Source: Hesseltinella vesiculosa (taxonomy: Eukaryota > Mucoromycota > Mucoromycetes > Mucorales > Cunninghamellaceae). Taken from it: a stretch of DNA of 64,000 nt. The notes under the pieces were generated by a model that was not told where the DNA came from, ran no database searches, and was given only the letters and a program-made list of their open reading frames with translations. Shown piece by piece: positions 47,291 to 61,118 of the stretch (positions within the stretch are counted from its first letter, which is position 1; every line of letters starts with the position of its first letter). The stretch spans positions 397,983 to 461,982 of the forward strand of contig MCGT01000020.1 of NCBI GenBank assembly GCA_002104935.1, in the 5' to 3' direction. A program made the position numbers and the translations under genes.

Positions 47291-47790
47291 ATAGATCAAG
47301 CACCTTGTCCATAACATTTTCGGGAAGACCTTCGCTGATGTTGCACATAACAAAAACGAGACTATCAACAACGATATAAACGTAGTTCAGAAAAGAGGTG
47401 ATGGCGTGGGTTCCAATGAAGTCCAGGGTATAAAAAAAAAACGCATACGAAGAAAGTTAGATGTAACTTCCTTTGAATGCCACTTCAAAAACTTACGCAA
47501 TCATCGCAAGATGACCATAGCCGCTCCGCTGTATCTTGGTGTGTGCACTACACAATAAAAAAAAACATTGAGTATATAGTTCATTACGCAAAATGACATC
47601 ACTCACCCAATGTAACGGGCACGGAATAGTTGAGCCTTGGAAGAAACAAGATCTTGGCAGGCATGGTTAGAAATCAACACCACGCGGCCATGACGGAAGA
47701 AGATGACTTGTGGTTTGATTTGGCTTGTACCTTGATTAGACTTGAGATGAAAAGATGTAAGCAGCTCAGCTCAATGCCCCCGGTTTTGAC
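47290..47790 (-). pseudogene. Decayed gene fragment, unrecognised
   Basis: The minus strand shows protein-like blocks in exon-like order: IFFRHGRVVLISNHACQDLV continuing to KAQLFRARYIG (about 47608-47730), donor GTGAGT; AHTKIQRSGYGHLAMIA (about 47500-47551) after TGTGTAG and before GTAAGT; then LDFIGTHAITSFLNYVYIVV and SEGLPENVMDKVLDLC with a stop near 47285. The third block has no AG acceptor in front of it (a T10 run is followed by ATACCCTGGAC), and no start exon was found. I read it as a decayed gene. Confidence 0.4.
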
Positions 47791-48182
47791 TTCATTTTTA
47801 TTCCCAGCACGAGCTCAAATTCCCTTTTTGGCAAGGACTACACCTCGCAAAAAAAAAAAACTGCTTCAACACTTGCAGCGTTTTCACTTTTCTAAATCTC
47901 TAAATGAGAGCTTCTCTCAGCGGCCTTCATCATGTCCGTGCCGCCAACGACACTATGGCTTTGTGAGATACCATTCCAGTTCCCGACACCCGCGTCTGCC
48001 TCCCCCCCCAGCCTCTTTTTGCGTTTGTCTTTAAGCAAGTGCGGCCTCTTGGAGATTCAAGCCACGGCCGCGTTGTCTCGCAAATATGATCTCCATCGTG
48101 TTTCACTAAGCGACTGAGTTTTATACAGTAACTCACAATGAAGCTGAAATTTGGCGGCTGCCATGTTTTTGTTCGAGCACAC

Positions 48183-48460
48183 GCGAAATCATATTTTGTG
48201 CATGCTTGTCAGCCAACTTGCTCTTCGCTCAGTTGTCGGAGAGACCTGTCGTTTTAACCGGGGTCATCCCTCATCATTTTGGGATCGCATGCAAAATTTG
48301 AGGTGAATGTATTTAGAGCAGATCGATCCCATCACTCAAAAGTGCTATGTGGCCTTTTTTTTTTTTTTTTTCAATGTGCAGGAAAAAGTAATGGGTGGGT
48401 CAAATCCAAGTCTCTGGCACAGCGCCCTTTGTTTCCTGGTCAGTGCACGAAAGGCAAGCC
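48183..48460 (+). repeat. Dispersed repeat family R, left arm of inverted pair
   Basis: Nearly identical to the reverse complement of 48716-49078 except for an internal deletion of roughly 130-140 bp between TTTAGAGCA and GATCGATCCC (near 48320) and a longer T run. The deletion removes the block containing TGCACTGTG and the AGCGGGGGATTCGGAGG segment. The preceding stretch 47790-48182 holds no recognised gene. Confidence 0.9.
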
Positions 48461-48715
48461 ACACATCAGCAAAAGTAGATTTTGTTTCGGACAGTCTGGA
48501 TCGCCTACGTCAAGTGCACTGCTGGTAAGGTGTTCATGGCTTGGACGCTTCTTCGTCAAATCGGGACTCTGGATTTCAGATGACTACATGCAGAAGGCTG
48601 GCTTTGGACCTTTTGAATGTTTTAGAGGCTGGATTTTGGATAGACGGGTTGTTATGGAGAAGGCGATTTTTCAGAAGCGAAGGCTTTATTGCTGGTGACG
48701 ACTTGCCTTGGTTGC

Positions 48716-49078
48716 ACTGACCGGAAACAAAGGGCGCTGTGCCAGAGACTTGGATTTGACCCACTCATTACTTTTTCCTGCATTTTGGAAAAAAAAAAGG
48801 CCACATAGCACTTTTGAGTGATGGGATCGATCTGAAATTTTGTATGGACACCTCCGAATCCCCCGCTAAAAAAAGGAGAAATCAGCCATTTTCGCCCAGG
48901 GGACACCCAGACCAACTGATCAAAAATCACAGTGCAGAATTGCTCTAAATACATCCACCTCAAATTTTGCATGCGATCCCAAAATGATGAGGGATGACCC
49001 CGGTTAAAACGACAGGTCTCTCCGACAACTGAGCGAAGAGCAAGTTGGCTGACAAGCATGCACCAAATATGATTTCGC
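48716..49078 (-). repeat. Dispersed repeat family R, right (complete) arm of inverted pair
   Basis: Pairs with 48183-48460. Outer ends are GCGAAATCATAT at 48183 and its complement ending at 49078. The loop 48461-48715 is unique. The next 300 bp to 49378 contain AT-rich DNA and no gene. Confidence 0.9.
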
Positions 49079-49378
49079 AACAAAACGGTTTTTTTTTTAT
49101 TTCCTTGGCATTGGCAAAAAAAAGATCGCCAAGGTGAATGGTAAGCACGTGAGGGAAATCCCTTGTTGCAGAACGGGGATTGAAAAAGGTAGATTGCGAA
49201 TGAATAGGTGGCAAAAATACAAAAAAGGAACACCAGGAAGCTTCTTGCTTTGCCTGCGACACCACTTTAATGACTAAAAAACTTTAACTAATTATTTATC
49301 TGTACAGTAAAATACAATGGGGGATTGATAATGCAGTCTGGTATTGATGAATGAAGATGAGGGGGATGGGTTGAGTTT

Positions 49379-49738
49379 TTAGCGGAAAGAGGAGCGGTAC
49401 TGGATGAGGACGGCGACGCTGTATTCCATTCGTTTCATGTTGATTTTTGTATTTTTTCGGACTTCCTCGTCCCAGGCGAGGTCTTCATCGGTGAAGTCGA
49501 TGAAGTCAGCGTCTTCTTCATATATTTCAAGGCTCCGTAGTTGTTCACAAACGTCGATATCCTCCGTTTCTACGGTAGATCCTCGGTCATAATCGCAGCT
49601 GCCATAGGTGTAATAGACAGAGCTACAGGCGTCTGAAAACCGGACGGATTTGCTGCCGGTGCTGCCTCTTCGTCGAGACTTGATTTTCTTTGGATTGATT
49701 TTATTCCACAGAGGTTTAGGATTGAAGGAGAAATTCAT
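49379..49738 (-). CDS. Small protein with an RVxF-like motif, function unknown
   Basis: A single-exon 119-residue frame. It has a basic N-terminus (KINPKKIKSRRRGS), then KSVRFSD, which fits the [K/R]-x-V-x-F docking motif for protein phosphatase 1, then VYYTYGSCDYDRGS, then a very acidic middle (YEEDADFIDFTDEDLAWDEE) and a basic end. The composition is not random. Function is inferred only from the short motif. Confidence 0.6.
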   Translation of the reverse strand: MNFSFNPKPLWNKINPKKIKSRRRGSTGSKSVRFSDACSSVYYTYGSCDYDRGSTVETEDIDVCEQLRSLEIYEEDADFIDFTDEDLAWDEEVRKNTKINMKRMEYSVAVLIQYRSSFR

Positions 49739-50078
49739 GAATGGATAGTGGTAATGTGAGATAATTAGAGAAGAAGAAAAAGACAGGAAATGGGAAATGG
49801 GCTGCTTTTTACGTCTTTTTTTTTTCTCATGGGGTCGGGGTTCTGCGCCGCTTCAGGAGCTTGTCACAAGGTGGCAAAGTTATTTTTTTTTTTTAATTTT
49901 TTTTTTTATGATGCGAGTGTGTAAAAGGCAGGCCAATGTTTGTCGAGGCATGACCGATCATTTCATCACACGGTTGGTTTTTATTACTGGAGAGGTATAA
50001 AAAAGGGGGATCGCTGTTCCTTTTTCCCTTTGTCTCGCAAACTCTTAAAACATCACTTTTTTTTTTTAAATCACTTTG
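49739..50078. other. Divergent promoter region of two small genes
   Basis: Homopolymer-rich DNA with T runs near 49890-49908 and 50058; an element TATAAAAAAG at 49995-50004 could serve as TATA box for the downstream gene. Confidence 0.5.
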
Positions 50079-50921
50079 ATGAACCCAGTGAGTCGGAGCC
50101 AAGGAGTGTCATTGGCGTTGGATGATCGACAGATTTTGATCATGGGAAAAAAGGCGTCGGTGATGGATCCTGAGCAGCTGGGCCAAGCATCACCAGCAGC
50201 CATCAACCTGACAGGCTTTGGTATTCCCACATCATTCTTGGTCCCAATGGCCCACAGACATGAAGAAATGAAGGAGGTTGTGCAACATCACCTGGCCTTT
50301 TTTGCCGCCATCCGGGACCAATTAGCGAGCGGGGATGGTCGAGAGGAACAATGGGATCGGCTGTTGTTTCAGACCCGCCAAGACATGCAGGACGACGAAT
50401 GGTTGCAGTGCCTCGAGGCGGTCTTGGCCAGGCATTGTCCCATTTCTACCTGGCACCAATTTCTGGCTCTGGTAGGCCATCTGCCCAATGAAAGCCCAGC
50501 TACCCACCACCGCTTTTTCCATCCCCACATGTTGGCCGCCGGCTTGGCGCTGCCGTCGCCGTCGGTCAACTCGCCGGTTTACAACAGCCGCTCATCCTCG
50601 TTTCAATCGGCGGCCAGCAGCGATATGCTGTATCCGATGGATGACTCTGTCATTTCCGAAGAGCATGACCGGAGGGGTGATTTTTTTTTCAACCCGGTGA
50701 TCCGCTCGCGCCCTCATTGGCATGCGGATTTGCAACCTTGGCTAGCCCAGTGCCAGCACGGCATGGCTACCGAGGAAGAGTTTGCCATTTTTCACACTTC
50801 GTTATTCATGCCAAGGTCCCAGTTCGGCGACAAGGAATGGGAAACAGCGATCTATCATCACCTCAACCGTTACCCCTCTCTCTTTCGAAGCTTTCGAGAT
50901 TGGGTAGCCAACAATACCTAA
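50079..50921 (+). CDS. Uncharacterised protein with a duplicated helical segment
   Basis: Single exon, 280 residues. Two segments look like diverged copies of one helical unit: DDEWLQCLEAVLARHCPIST ... FLALVG (about 107-135) and DKEWETAIYHHLNRYPSLFR ... FRDWV (about 250-277), each preceded by an acidic, Phe-rich helix (HHLAFFAAIRDQL; EEEFAIFHTSLF). A Ser-rich linker separates them. I do not recognise the family. It lies upstream of MCM2 on the same strand, 313 bp away; that gap (50922-51234) holds A and T runs only. Confidence 0.7.
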   Translation: MNPVSRSQGVSLALDDRQILIMGKKASVMDPEQLGQASPAAINLTGFGIPTSFLVPMAHRHEEMKEVVQHHLAFFAAIRDQLASGDGREEQWDRLLFQTRQDMQDDEWLQCLEAVLARHCPISTWHQFLALVGHLPNESPATHHRFFHPHMLAAGLALPSPSVNSPVYNSRSSSFQSAASSDMLYPMDDSVISEEHDRRGDFFFNPVIRSRPHWHADLQPWLAQCQHGMATEEEFAIFHTSLFMPRSQFGDKEWETAIYHHLNRYPSLFRSFRDWVANNT

Positions 50922-51234
50922 TAAAATAAAATCCCTCACCCTTCCAGAAACTAGGCCAAAAAAAAAAAAAAAGAGCTCGACAACAGCAGCTTTCGATAGT
51001 ATTTTTTTTTTTTTTTTTTTACCGTATGGGATCATGCAAAAGGGCAAGACAAGGAAGGGAGAAGAATGGGCGATTCGGCAGTAAAGCCCTTCAAGGCATT
51101 TGATTGGCCAAAGTCTCAGCTCAAAGTCACAAAGAACTGCCGCACGAAAGTTTTTTTTTTCTTGTTTTCGTGCGCGTGTCGGTTTTTTTTTTTTTATATT
51201 TCTGTCCAAATTTATTTTGATCATCCCATTATAG

Positions 51235-54597
<3,363 letters not shown>

Positions 54598-56051
54598 AAA
54601 CATTGGCCAATCATCCAACCTTCATCACCCACCTTTTTCTTTTTCATCCCTTCCCTCCTTTCATATATATATTCTATTTTGTTCTACATGTTTTCATCCA
54701 ATTGTTAATACTATAAAACGAGTCTCCCCCCCCCCAAGAAGCGATGGATCGGATCAGTAAACGTTTTCCGCAGAACTTCCTTTTTTAGCACTAGACCTTT
54801 TTTTTTTTCAGGTCTCCTGGGCAAAATCCGACGTCATGGTTCAACTTTTTTCTCCTTTCCTCAGTGATATTGCCAGGCGCATGTCCTTATTGCATGCTAT
54901 TGGTTGTCGTTGGCACATTTCATGGGTAAAAGACCGTGCTTCCATTGAGGTATTAAGTAGAGGATAGAACTTGATTCTTTGCTTGCCATTGACATGCTGG
55001 GTTCGGAAAGGTCTGGGAAAGAATCTGTTGGTATCAAAAAGAAGGAAGAACGAGGATGCATGAGGAAAGAGGAGACATAAAAGGAGTGAGACTTGGACAA
55101 CTGGAGAAAAAAAAAAAAAACTTGCTTGTATTACGCGCGCTGAAGGGCCGACATGCCAAAAAAAACGAGGTGTTGGAAATAAAAAAGCGCCTAACGCAGA
55201 GTGGAAATTGCCATCCAAGAGAGAAACACAAGCGCCGAAAACTTCCATTTTAGGAATAGCTCCAGGGAGAACAAAGAGCATGGACCTCACTTTAGATTTT
55301 TTTTTCTTGTTTTCTTTGATTCCAAGTTTCAAAAAAAAAAAAAAAATGAGAGGCCAAGCACGTGAGGATGATAGGGAATCAAAGAAACCATCATGCCAAT
55401 TGATCTGCAACTTTTTAGAGAGAGAGAGGAGAGGAGTGGTTTCATTTTGTAATTAATGTCACCCACCATTGCCATCAGGTGCTTACCATTGGTACAAATT
55501 TAAATGAGATCCGAAAAAATAATGAACTAACTAAAATAAAAAATGACTCAGTGAACATGAAATCCTCTAAAGCAGTAAAACTGAGTCAGTTTTCCACATT
55601 TGAAACAAAAAAAATAGACGTGTAATAGGAGGACGGACGGTGGATTCAGCATAAACTGACCAGGAGCTGGTCGGGGCCTGAAACAGCTGCCATTCCGACG
55701 CTGCACCGTTGTTGGGCTGGGTTGCACAGAGGGTAGTCTGGTAAAAAAAAATTGTCTGACCCCCACTTTGCCGATCTTTCGCCTTTTCAATCACCCAATC
55801 CCTTGACGTTTTGTTGAACGTTTCTCAATCCACACTGGTTTTTATTTACAAAAACGGTCAAAATCATCCGAGTCTGCACGTCCCAAAAAAAAGTGACTAT
55901 TTTATTAAATTTCTTTGTGCCATCACTCGTTGTCAAAGAATGAGAGGGAGAGAAGGACAGAACCAAATAAAGCGATGCCAACGTGAAACCAAAAGGCGGC
56001 AAGGGGGGGGGATATTTTATTTATGATTTTTTTTTTTTTTTTTTGCAGAAA
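54598..56051. other. Intergenic, about 1.45 kb, with coding-like scraps
   Basis: After MCM2, a 43-codon frame at 54836-54966 (MVQLFSPFLSDIARRMSLLH ...) follows a T11-CAG acceptor-like site. On the minus strand near 55550-55740 one frame ends in FFCFKCGKLTQFYCF, which resembles a damaged CCHC zinc knuckle. Neither is a convincing gene. Several A/T runs and a G8 run are present. Confidence 0.4.
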
Positions 56052-57002
56052 CTACGCAGCCATTTTTCTTCGCTTGCGACAGCCAGGAGCTTTGGAACAA
56101 GTGGTGGGATTGGCTCCAGTGGTTCGCTGATGTCGATTGAGAGCATCTTGTCGAGCAAAAGATTTGTTACAGAACTTGCATTGATAGGGTTTGAGGCCAA
56201 GGTGTAGCTTGGCATGGCGGTTTCGGTCATGTTGGCGCGCGAAAGACTTGGGGCACATGGGGCATCTAAACGGCCTTTCGGCAGTATGGGTCCTTCGATG
56301 GGATTTGAGATTGTAGGGGCGAGTAAAGGTTTTGTCGCAGTTTGGAAAGTCACATTGATAGGAAGCGGATTGTGTAGAGGGCTTGCGAGGTTGGGCAGGG
56401 GATGGTTTTCGTTTACGAGGAGGAGGAGTGGTAGGTGTAGGGGAGGTAAGATGAAGATTGACGAGGTTGGTGGCATAGGGTAATTTGTCGGTGCGCTGTT
56501 GTTTGCGGGTGGACAATTTTTTGCTGTGTGGGTATTCCAGTGGGTTGAGAGGTTGAGGGGGAGGCGAGGGGGGATGGGGAGGGTAATCGTTTTGAGGTAA
56601 AAGGGTCAGGACCGAAGATGAAGAGGTATTAGGAGTTGGTTCAAAAGAGGCAGGAGAGGAGGTCGATCCGGGGGAATGGGACAAAACCGTGTGAGGGGAG
56701 AGAATAGGTGATTTCTCAGGTTCAATGAGACTATTAGCAGGCGAAGGAAACGAATGCATCATCTCCGAAAATGATTCGTGACCACCAAGAGGCGGTTGAG
56801 GCACAGACATATAAAATGGTTGAAAATAAGTGGGTGACAACAGGCCAGTGATGGGAGGATGTGAGAGGGGTGCGGATGTGGAGACCGGGGCGGAGGCGTC
56901 GAAGCTCATGTACTGCGGGAAGAAGGTTTCTTCCATGTCTGAATAAGGTTGAATAGGCTCCATTGGAAAGAGAGCCATACGATCTGAAGGTAAGGAATCC
57001 AT
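56052..57002 (-). CDS. C2H2 zinc-finger transcription factor
   Basis: Single exon, 316 residues. A long Pro/Ser-rich, acidic N-terminus ([20 protein letters not shown]) is followed by a basic linker ([14 protein letters not shown]) and three C2H2 units near the end: [40 protein letters not shown] and [20 protein letters not shown]. The arrangement with a TFIIIA-like first finger then two classical fingers, and the HxR linker THTAERPF, resembles fungal Crz1-type factors, but the binding site and pathway are not shown. In-frame upstream codons extend the frame only through homopolymers, so the ATG at 57002 is preferred. Confidence 0.9.
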   Translation of the reverse strand: MDSLPSDRMALFPMEPIQPYSDMEETFFPQYMSFDASAPVSTSAPLSHPPITGLLSPTYFQPFYMSVPQPPLGGHESFSEMMHSFPSPANSLIEPEKSPILSPHTVLSHSPGSTSSPASFEPTPNTSSSSVLTLLPQNDYPPHPPSPPPQPLNPLEYPHSKKLSTRKQQRTDKLPYATNLVNLHLTSPTPTTPPPRKRKPSPAQPRKPSTQSASYQCDFPNCDKTFTRPYNLKSHRRTHTAERPFRCPMCPKSFARQHDRNRHAKLHLGLKPYQCKFCNKSFARQDALNRHQRTTGANPTTCSKAPGCRKRRKMAA

Positions 57003-58424
57003 GGAATAATGAAAAAAAGGAGGAAGAAGAAAAAAGAGTTGGGAGAAGAAAGAGAGAAAAAAAAAAAAAAAGGTTGGAAGGTTTAAAAAGCAGGGAAAGG
57101 AGAGTAGTACGAAAAAAAAAGAATGGACCAGTGTATTTTTCATTTTGAATGCATGGCTCTTGAAGCGCCACTCACTCTTTGAGCGCTGTGTTTAAAAATA
57201 GCTTTTTTTTTTTTTTTTTTTTCAGGCCTCCTCTTCACATGATCTATTGGTTGGATTTTTTTTTTCTTTGTCACACTTACATTACCATTTTTCCTACCAT
57301 CTTGGACTCGCGCGCCTATAAAGCCTAATACCCATTCTCTGTTCCTTGGAGCTACCTTGAGTGAGCTGTTGGCAGATCAAGGTGGCAGTGCTGTCTTTGT
57401 TTTCCCCCAAAGTCAACGCGTTCCTTTTCGATTTCTTTTGTTCATTGTTTACATTGTGATGTTTGAAAGCTTGTTCCATTCTGTGATCCGAACAACAATT
57501 GGAAACGAAGAATTCCCTTTCCTGGCGGCCTGATCGCTCCTCTCCTAAAATGGTCAGCTCTTTTTTTTTTTTTTTTTTTACTACTTCGCTCGTTGTCAAT
57601 CCGAGACTAAGATGAACAGATCCTTTTTCTCGTTTTTCGATCTTTGTTTTCCTCCCGAAAAATAGCGACAAGTGAATGCTCAAAGCGTAAATGACGTCAA
57701 CCTCGGTGGGGATGCCTTTCATTTTGACGATTATTATTTCCTTTGCGGCCTTTATCGTGTTGTACCATAGTGCGGAGAGGAGAACTCATTTGGACGTTTA
57801 GTGGAAGGTTAAAAAAAAAGTTTCAGGTATTCATGGTGGGGGTGTCGCTTCACCGTGATGCCATGATGTTCTTTTGGGGGTGAATGAAATCCTTATATTT
57901 TTGCATTCGCACACACTTACACAAAACCAAAAAAAAAAAAAAAAATGAACATCGATCAAAAGGCCAATAAGGGACGTGCGATAGCTACCTACCGAATTTG
58001 TCCTTTTTCTCCTTTTTTCAATCATGCACAAGAATGAAAATATAAAAAGATGATAGGCTAAACGTTGAAAAACCAGAAAAAAAAAAAGCTTGTCAAAAAA
58101 GGGCTCGATGCGGCTGTCCAAAGACGAGTTTTGTTGAAGATGACTCTTCCAGGTGATTGTTTGGATTTTAAAGACCGCCGTGGCCAGAAGGGAAGAATGG
58201 CCCTTTTTTCAATGATCATGATCTAAACCTTGTTGACCTACCCTGTCATCAAAAAAAACTTTAAAAGAGTGTCCGTCACTCGGGTGATACACGACTGCCC
58301 ATTAGTGTAACGCGTCTCCTTCTTTTTGTGCCATGTGCAATTGCATGGTAGAAACACAGCAAAAAAAAGAAAGTATGCAAAAGGGTCTGTTTCCTTTATT
58401 GATTGATGGGAAAGGTTACTATTT
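57003..58424. other. Intergenic, about 1.4 kb
   Basis: 5' flank of the C2H2 gene. It contains runs of A or T of 13-19 nt (near 57201, 57559, 57930) and no open frame with protein-like content. No repeat of family R was found here. Confidence 0.6.
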
Positions 58425-60638
58425 TCAGGAACCACTAATCAACGAGGCAATGTTCATGGAGGCTGGTTTGGCATTACCAATGGTGGGAACGGCTGACGAC
58501 GGGCCAGGAGCTGGGGCCGAGGAAACTGGGATATTTCCGTCGCCGGTTGCACGAAGCGTTGCTAAAAGATCAAAAAAAAAAATGTTACAAAAACAGCTGC
58601 GCAATCCAACCCTTCTTCTTACTTGATTCGTCGTCAGAAGGAATGACAATGGGTGACGGTGAGCTGGCCTCATGCGCCAGCTTCAGTTTCTTTTCCATCA
58701 CAGGCGATGAGTTGGAGGTATGTTTGTTCGGTGGCTTCGTGCCAGACGAGATGGAGGAGGAACTTGCCGTGCGTTTGACACCAGCATTGGCGGGCTTTTT
58801 GGCATTGGCAGCGGGGGAGCTCGAAGAGGCCGAGACGGCTGCGGCTGCCCATTGTTCAGAATTCTTCAATCTTGCCTTGTAAGCGCTGTATTGTCGACTG
58901 AGCTCGTATGTTGTCATCCAATTGTCAGGCCAGCATTTTTGCAGCTGTTGAACAATAGAACTTGAATCGTCTGGCCTCCTTTTTTTTTTTTTCTTCTTCT
59001 TTCTTCTTACCTTGGCATACAGCTGTCGTCGCTCTTTGATTTCTGATACTTGTTCTGTGGCCTTGTGACTTAATTGGCTGTTCACCCCCCCCCCCAAAAA
59101 AAAAATCAGTAGCTGTCATCCTCTCCTCCTGTTTTTCCTCTGACCTACCCAATCTCGCTTTGCAGATGGGTCCAAAAGAGATCACAGTACAAGATTTCTT
59201 GTAAAGTCTTTCGTGTCTTGTCATTCCATTTGAATTTCCGCTCCACCTTGACCGAATCCCCCTCGTCCGTCGAAACCTTGCTGGCCTCCTCCAGCTCTAG
59301 AGGTAGAGGAGAGGAAAAAGTGTTAGTCTTCTTTTTTTTTTCCCCATCAATATAGGCGACTTGCTTTGCTCTTCCAGCTTTTGATGATAGGCGTTTACTT
59401 GTTCAGGCATGGCTTCTTCCACATTTTTGGCCAACACCGGAATCAGTCGCTCAATTTCTTCTTGAGCCTCGGTAATATTCAATGGACCTGCCTTGGTGAT
59501 CAAATATTTCTTGTCAAAAAGAATGAGTTTCTCGGTTGGATCAAGGGAAAACGGGAAACGGATTACCTTCAGCGTAAATCGATTGTAAGGGAGAATTTCC
59601 ATTAGATGACGCAAGATGTTTTCATCCACCTGCTTGTATAACCGGAACATCTTGACCCCGATTTCAATGACACACGGTCGCATGGACACTGGGAACTTGG
59701 CCTTGACTTCAAATGTTTCTGATTTTCGAAGCTCACGCAGTTTGTCGAATAAAGGCAAGAGGGAAGCATCGATGGGTGTCAGCACAACATGACCATCATT
59801 GGCGGCATTGGCTGCCTTGATGGCATCGTCGGCTTCCTTGTTTGTTTCGTCGTGGACGGAGCTGGAAGAGGCGGCCGTAGAGGTGGAGGCTGATGTGGAT
59901 TTTTTCATGGCTGGCTTCTTCCCCTTGGCATCGCTGGCCGAGGCTGAGCTGGTGGTATCGTTGGGTTTGGCCTTTTGAGCAGAAGTGGTGGATTTGGCTT
60001 TGGACACGCCATTGGTATTGGAGCTCGAGGCGGAGGGTTTGGATCGGTTGCTGGCCGTCGATCGTCTCTTTGGTGTTGGTTCTGGCTCTAAAAGCTCTTC
60101 TGGCCTACCACATGAAAAATAAGTGTTGGTCAGGATCACCTAAAGGATGTTTTTTTTTTATCGCTCCCGCGCTTACACTTCTGTGCCTTCCAACACGCCA
60201 CGGTAGGCAAAATAGCCATCAAATTCTAATTCGGCATAGTCATAAGGGTGATCAAGCAACAGGTCACTGTCATCGATGAAAGGATCTTCATAATCATATT
60301 CGTCACCTTCATTGGCTTTGCCGTCTTTCTAAAGAGTAAAAAAATAAAATGGAGCCCGTCAGGTTGTCCAATCCTTGCCATTCTTCGTCCTCTTCTGCAC
60401 TTACAGGAGCATTGTCCTCATCACCTGAATCCACGTCTTCGCCGGCTGTGCCAACATCATATTGACTTGCTCGTTCCAGTAATGACTTGAAAAAAGCATC
60501 TTCCTCGGTGGCCATGGTCAAAGGCGCCGGATGGGTTTCAGCCCTTGATTCATGGCGCTTGGCTAGCTCTGCATAGGAAAACATGATGGGCGTATCGTCA
60601 TCAAAATCAAGACGAATCCGCTTCGAAGGCACCATCAT
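58425..60638 (-). CDS. Hpc2/ubinuclein-family HIR complex subunit
   Basis: Subunit of the HIRA/HIR histone H3-H4 chaperone complex for replication-independent nucleosome assembly. Seven exons (60638-60405, 60328-60177, 60104-59365, 59296-59149, 59077-59011, 58944-58623, 58561-58425), 599 residues. The HUN domain is in exon 2: YEDPFIDDSDLLLD, then FDGYFAYRGVLEGTE. The ubinuclein middle region follows (LLPLFDKLRELRKSE, LMEILPYNRFTLKVI, LAKNVEEAMPEQVNAYHQKL, KFKWNDKTRKTLQEIL, CWPDNWMTTYELSRQ). The intron after exon 3 uses a GC donor (CAAA|GCAAGT at 59364). A Ser/Pro/Ala-rich tail ends the protein. The two adjacent ATGs at the start make the first residue slightly uncertain. Confidence 0.9.
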
Positions 60639-61118
60639 GGATAAAATAAAAAAATGGGCTGGCTGGAGTGGTTGGATCAAGAAGAAAAAAAAAAAAAAAG
60701 AGAAAGGCAGGAAACCTGGCAAATGGCCAGAAAGGCGATGGGTCCACTGACCAATCAAATGGCCTGTTTGGGGCGGTGGAAAAAATAAATAAAAAAAAAG
60801 GGGGCCCAGGTTGTTCACTTTTCTTTTTCATTCAAAACACTCCAGCCTTCCATTCACCTTTTTTTTTTTTATTCACCTTTGTCTGATTGAATCTCTGTCA
60901 CTTTTCTGTTCGATTATAGTCTAGGTAAGCAAGAGTGGATGGAGACATTGAGAAGCATGTAGGCATGGCAAGGGAGGCGCAAAAAATATTTCACAAGGAA
61001 AAAAAAAAGTAAACAAAAAGGCAAAACGCTCATGGCTTTTACATTACCTGTTTATCAGCACCTCTATCACTGTAGTGCCTCGTTTTTCTTCTTCTTCTTC
61101 ATTCCTACTTTTTGAAAA
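60639..61118. other. Divergent promoter region between the ubinuclein gene and FZO1
   Basis: 480 bp with A/T runs near 60690 and 60860; it contains the inverted CCAAT sequence ATTGG near 60756. No gene is seen. Confidence 0.5.

Noticed and set aside
54841..55410. A 189-codon minus-strand open frame
   Set aside because: The composition is dominated by homopolymer-encoded Phe and Lys runs, with no domain or conserved block.
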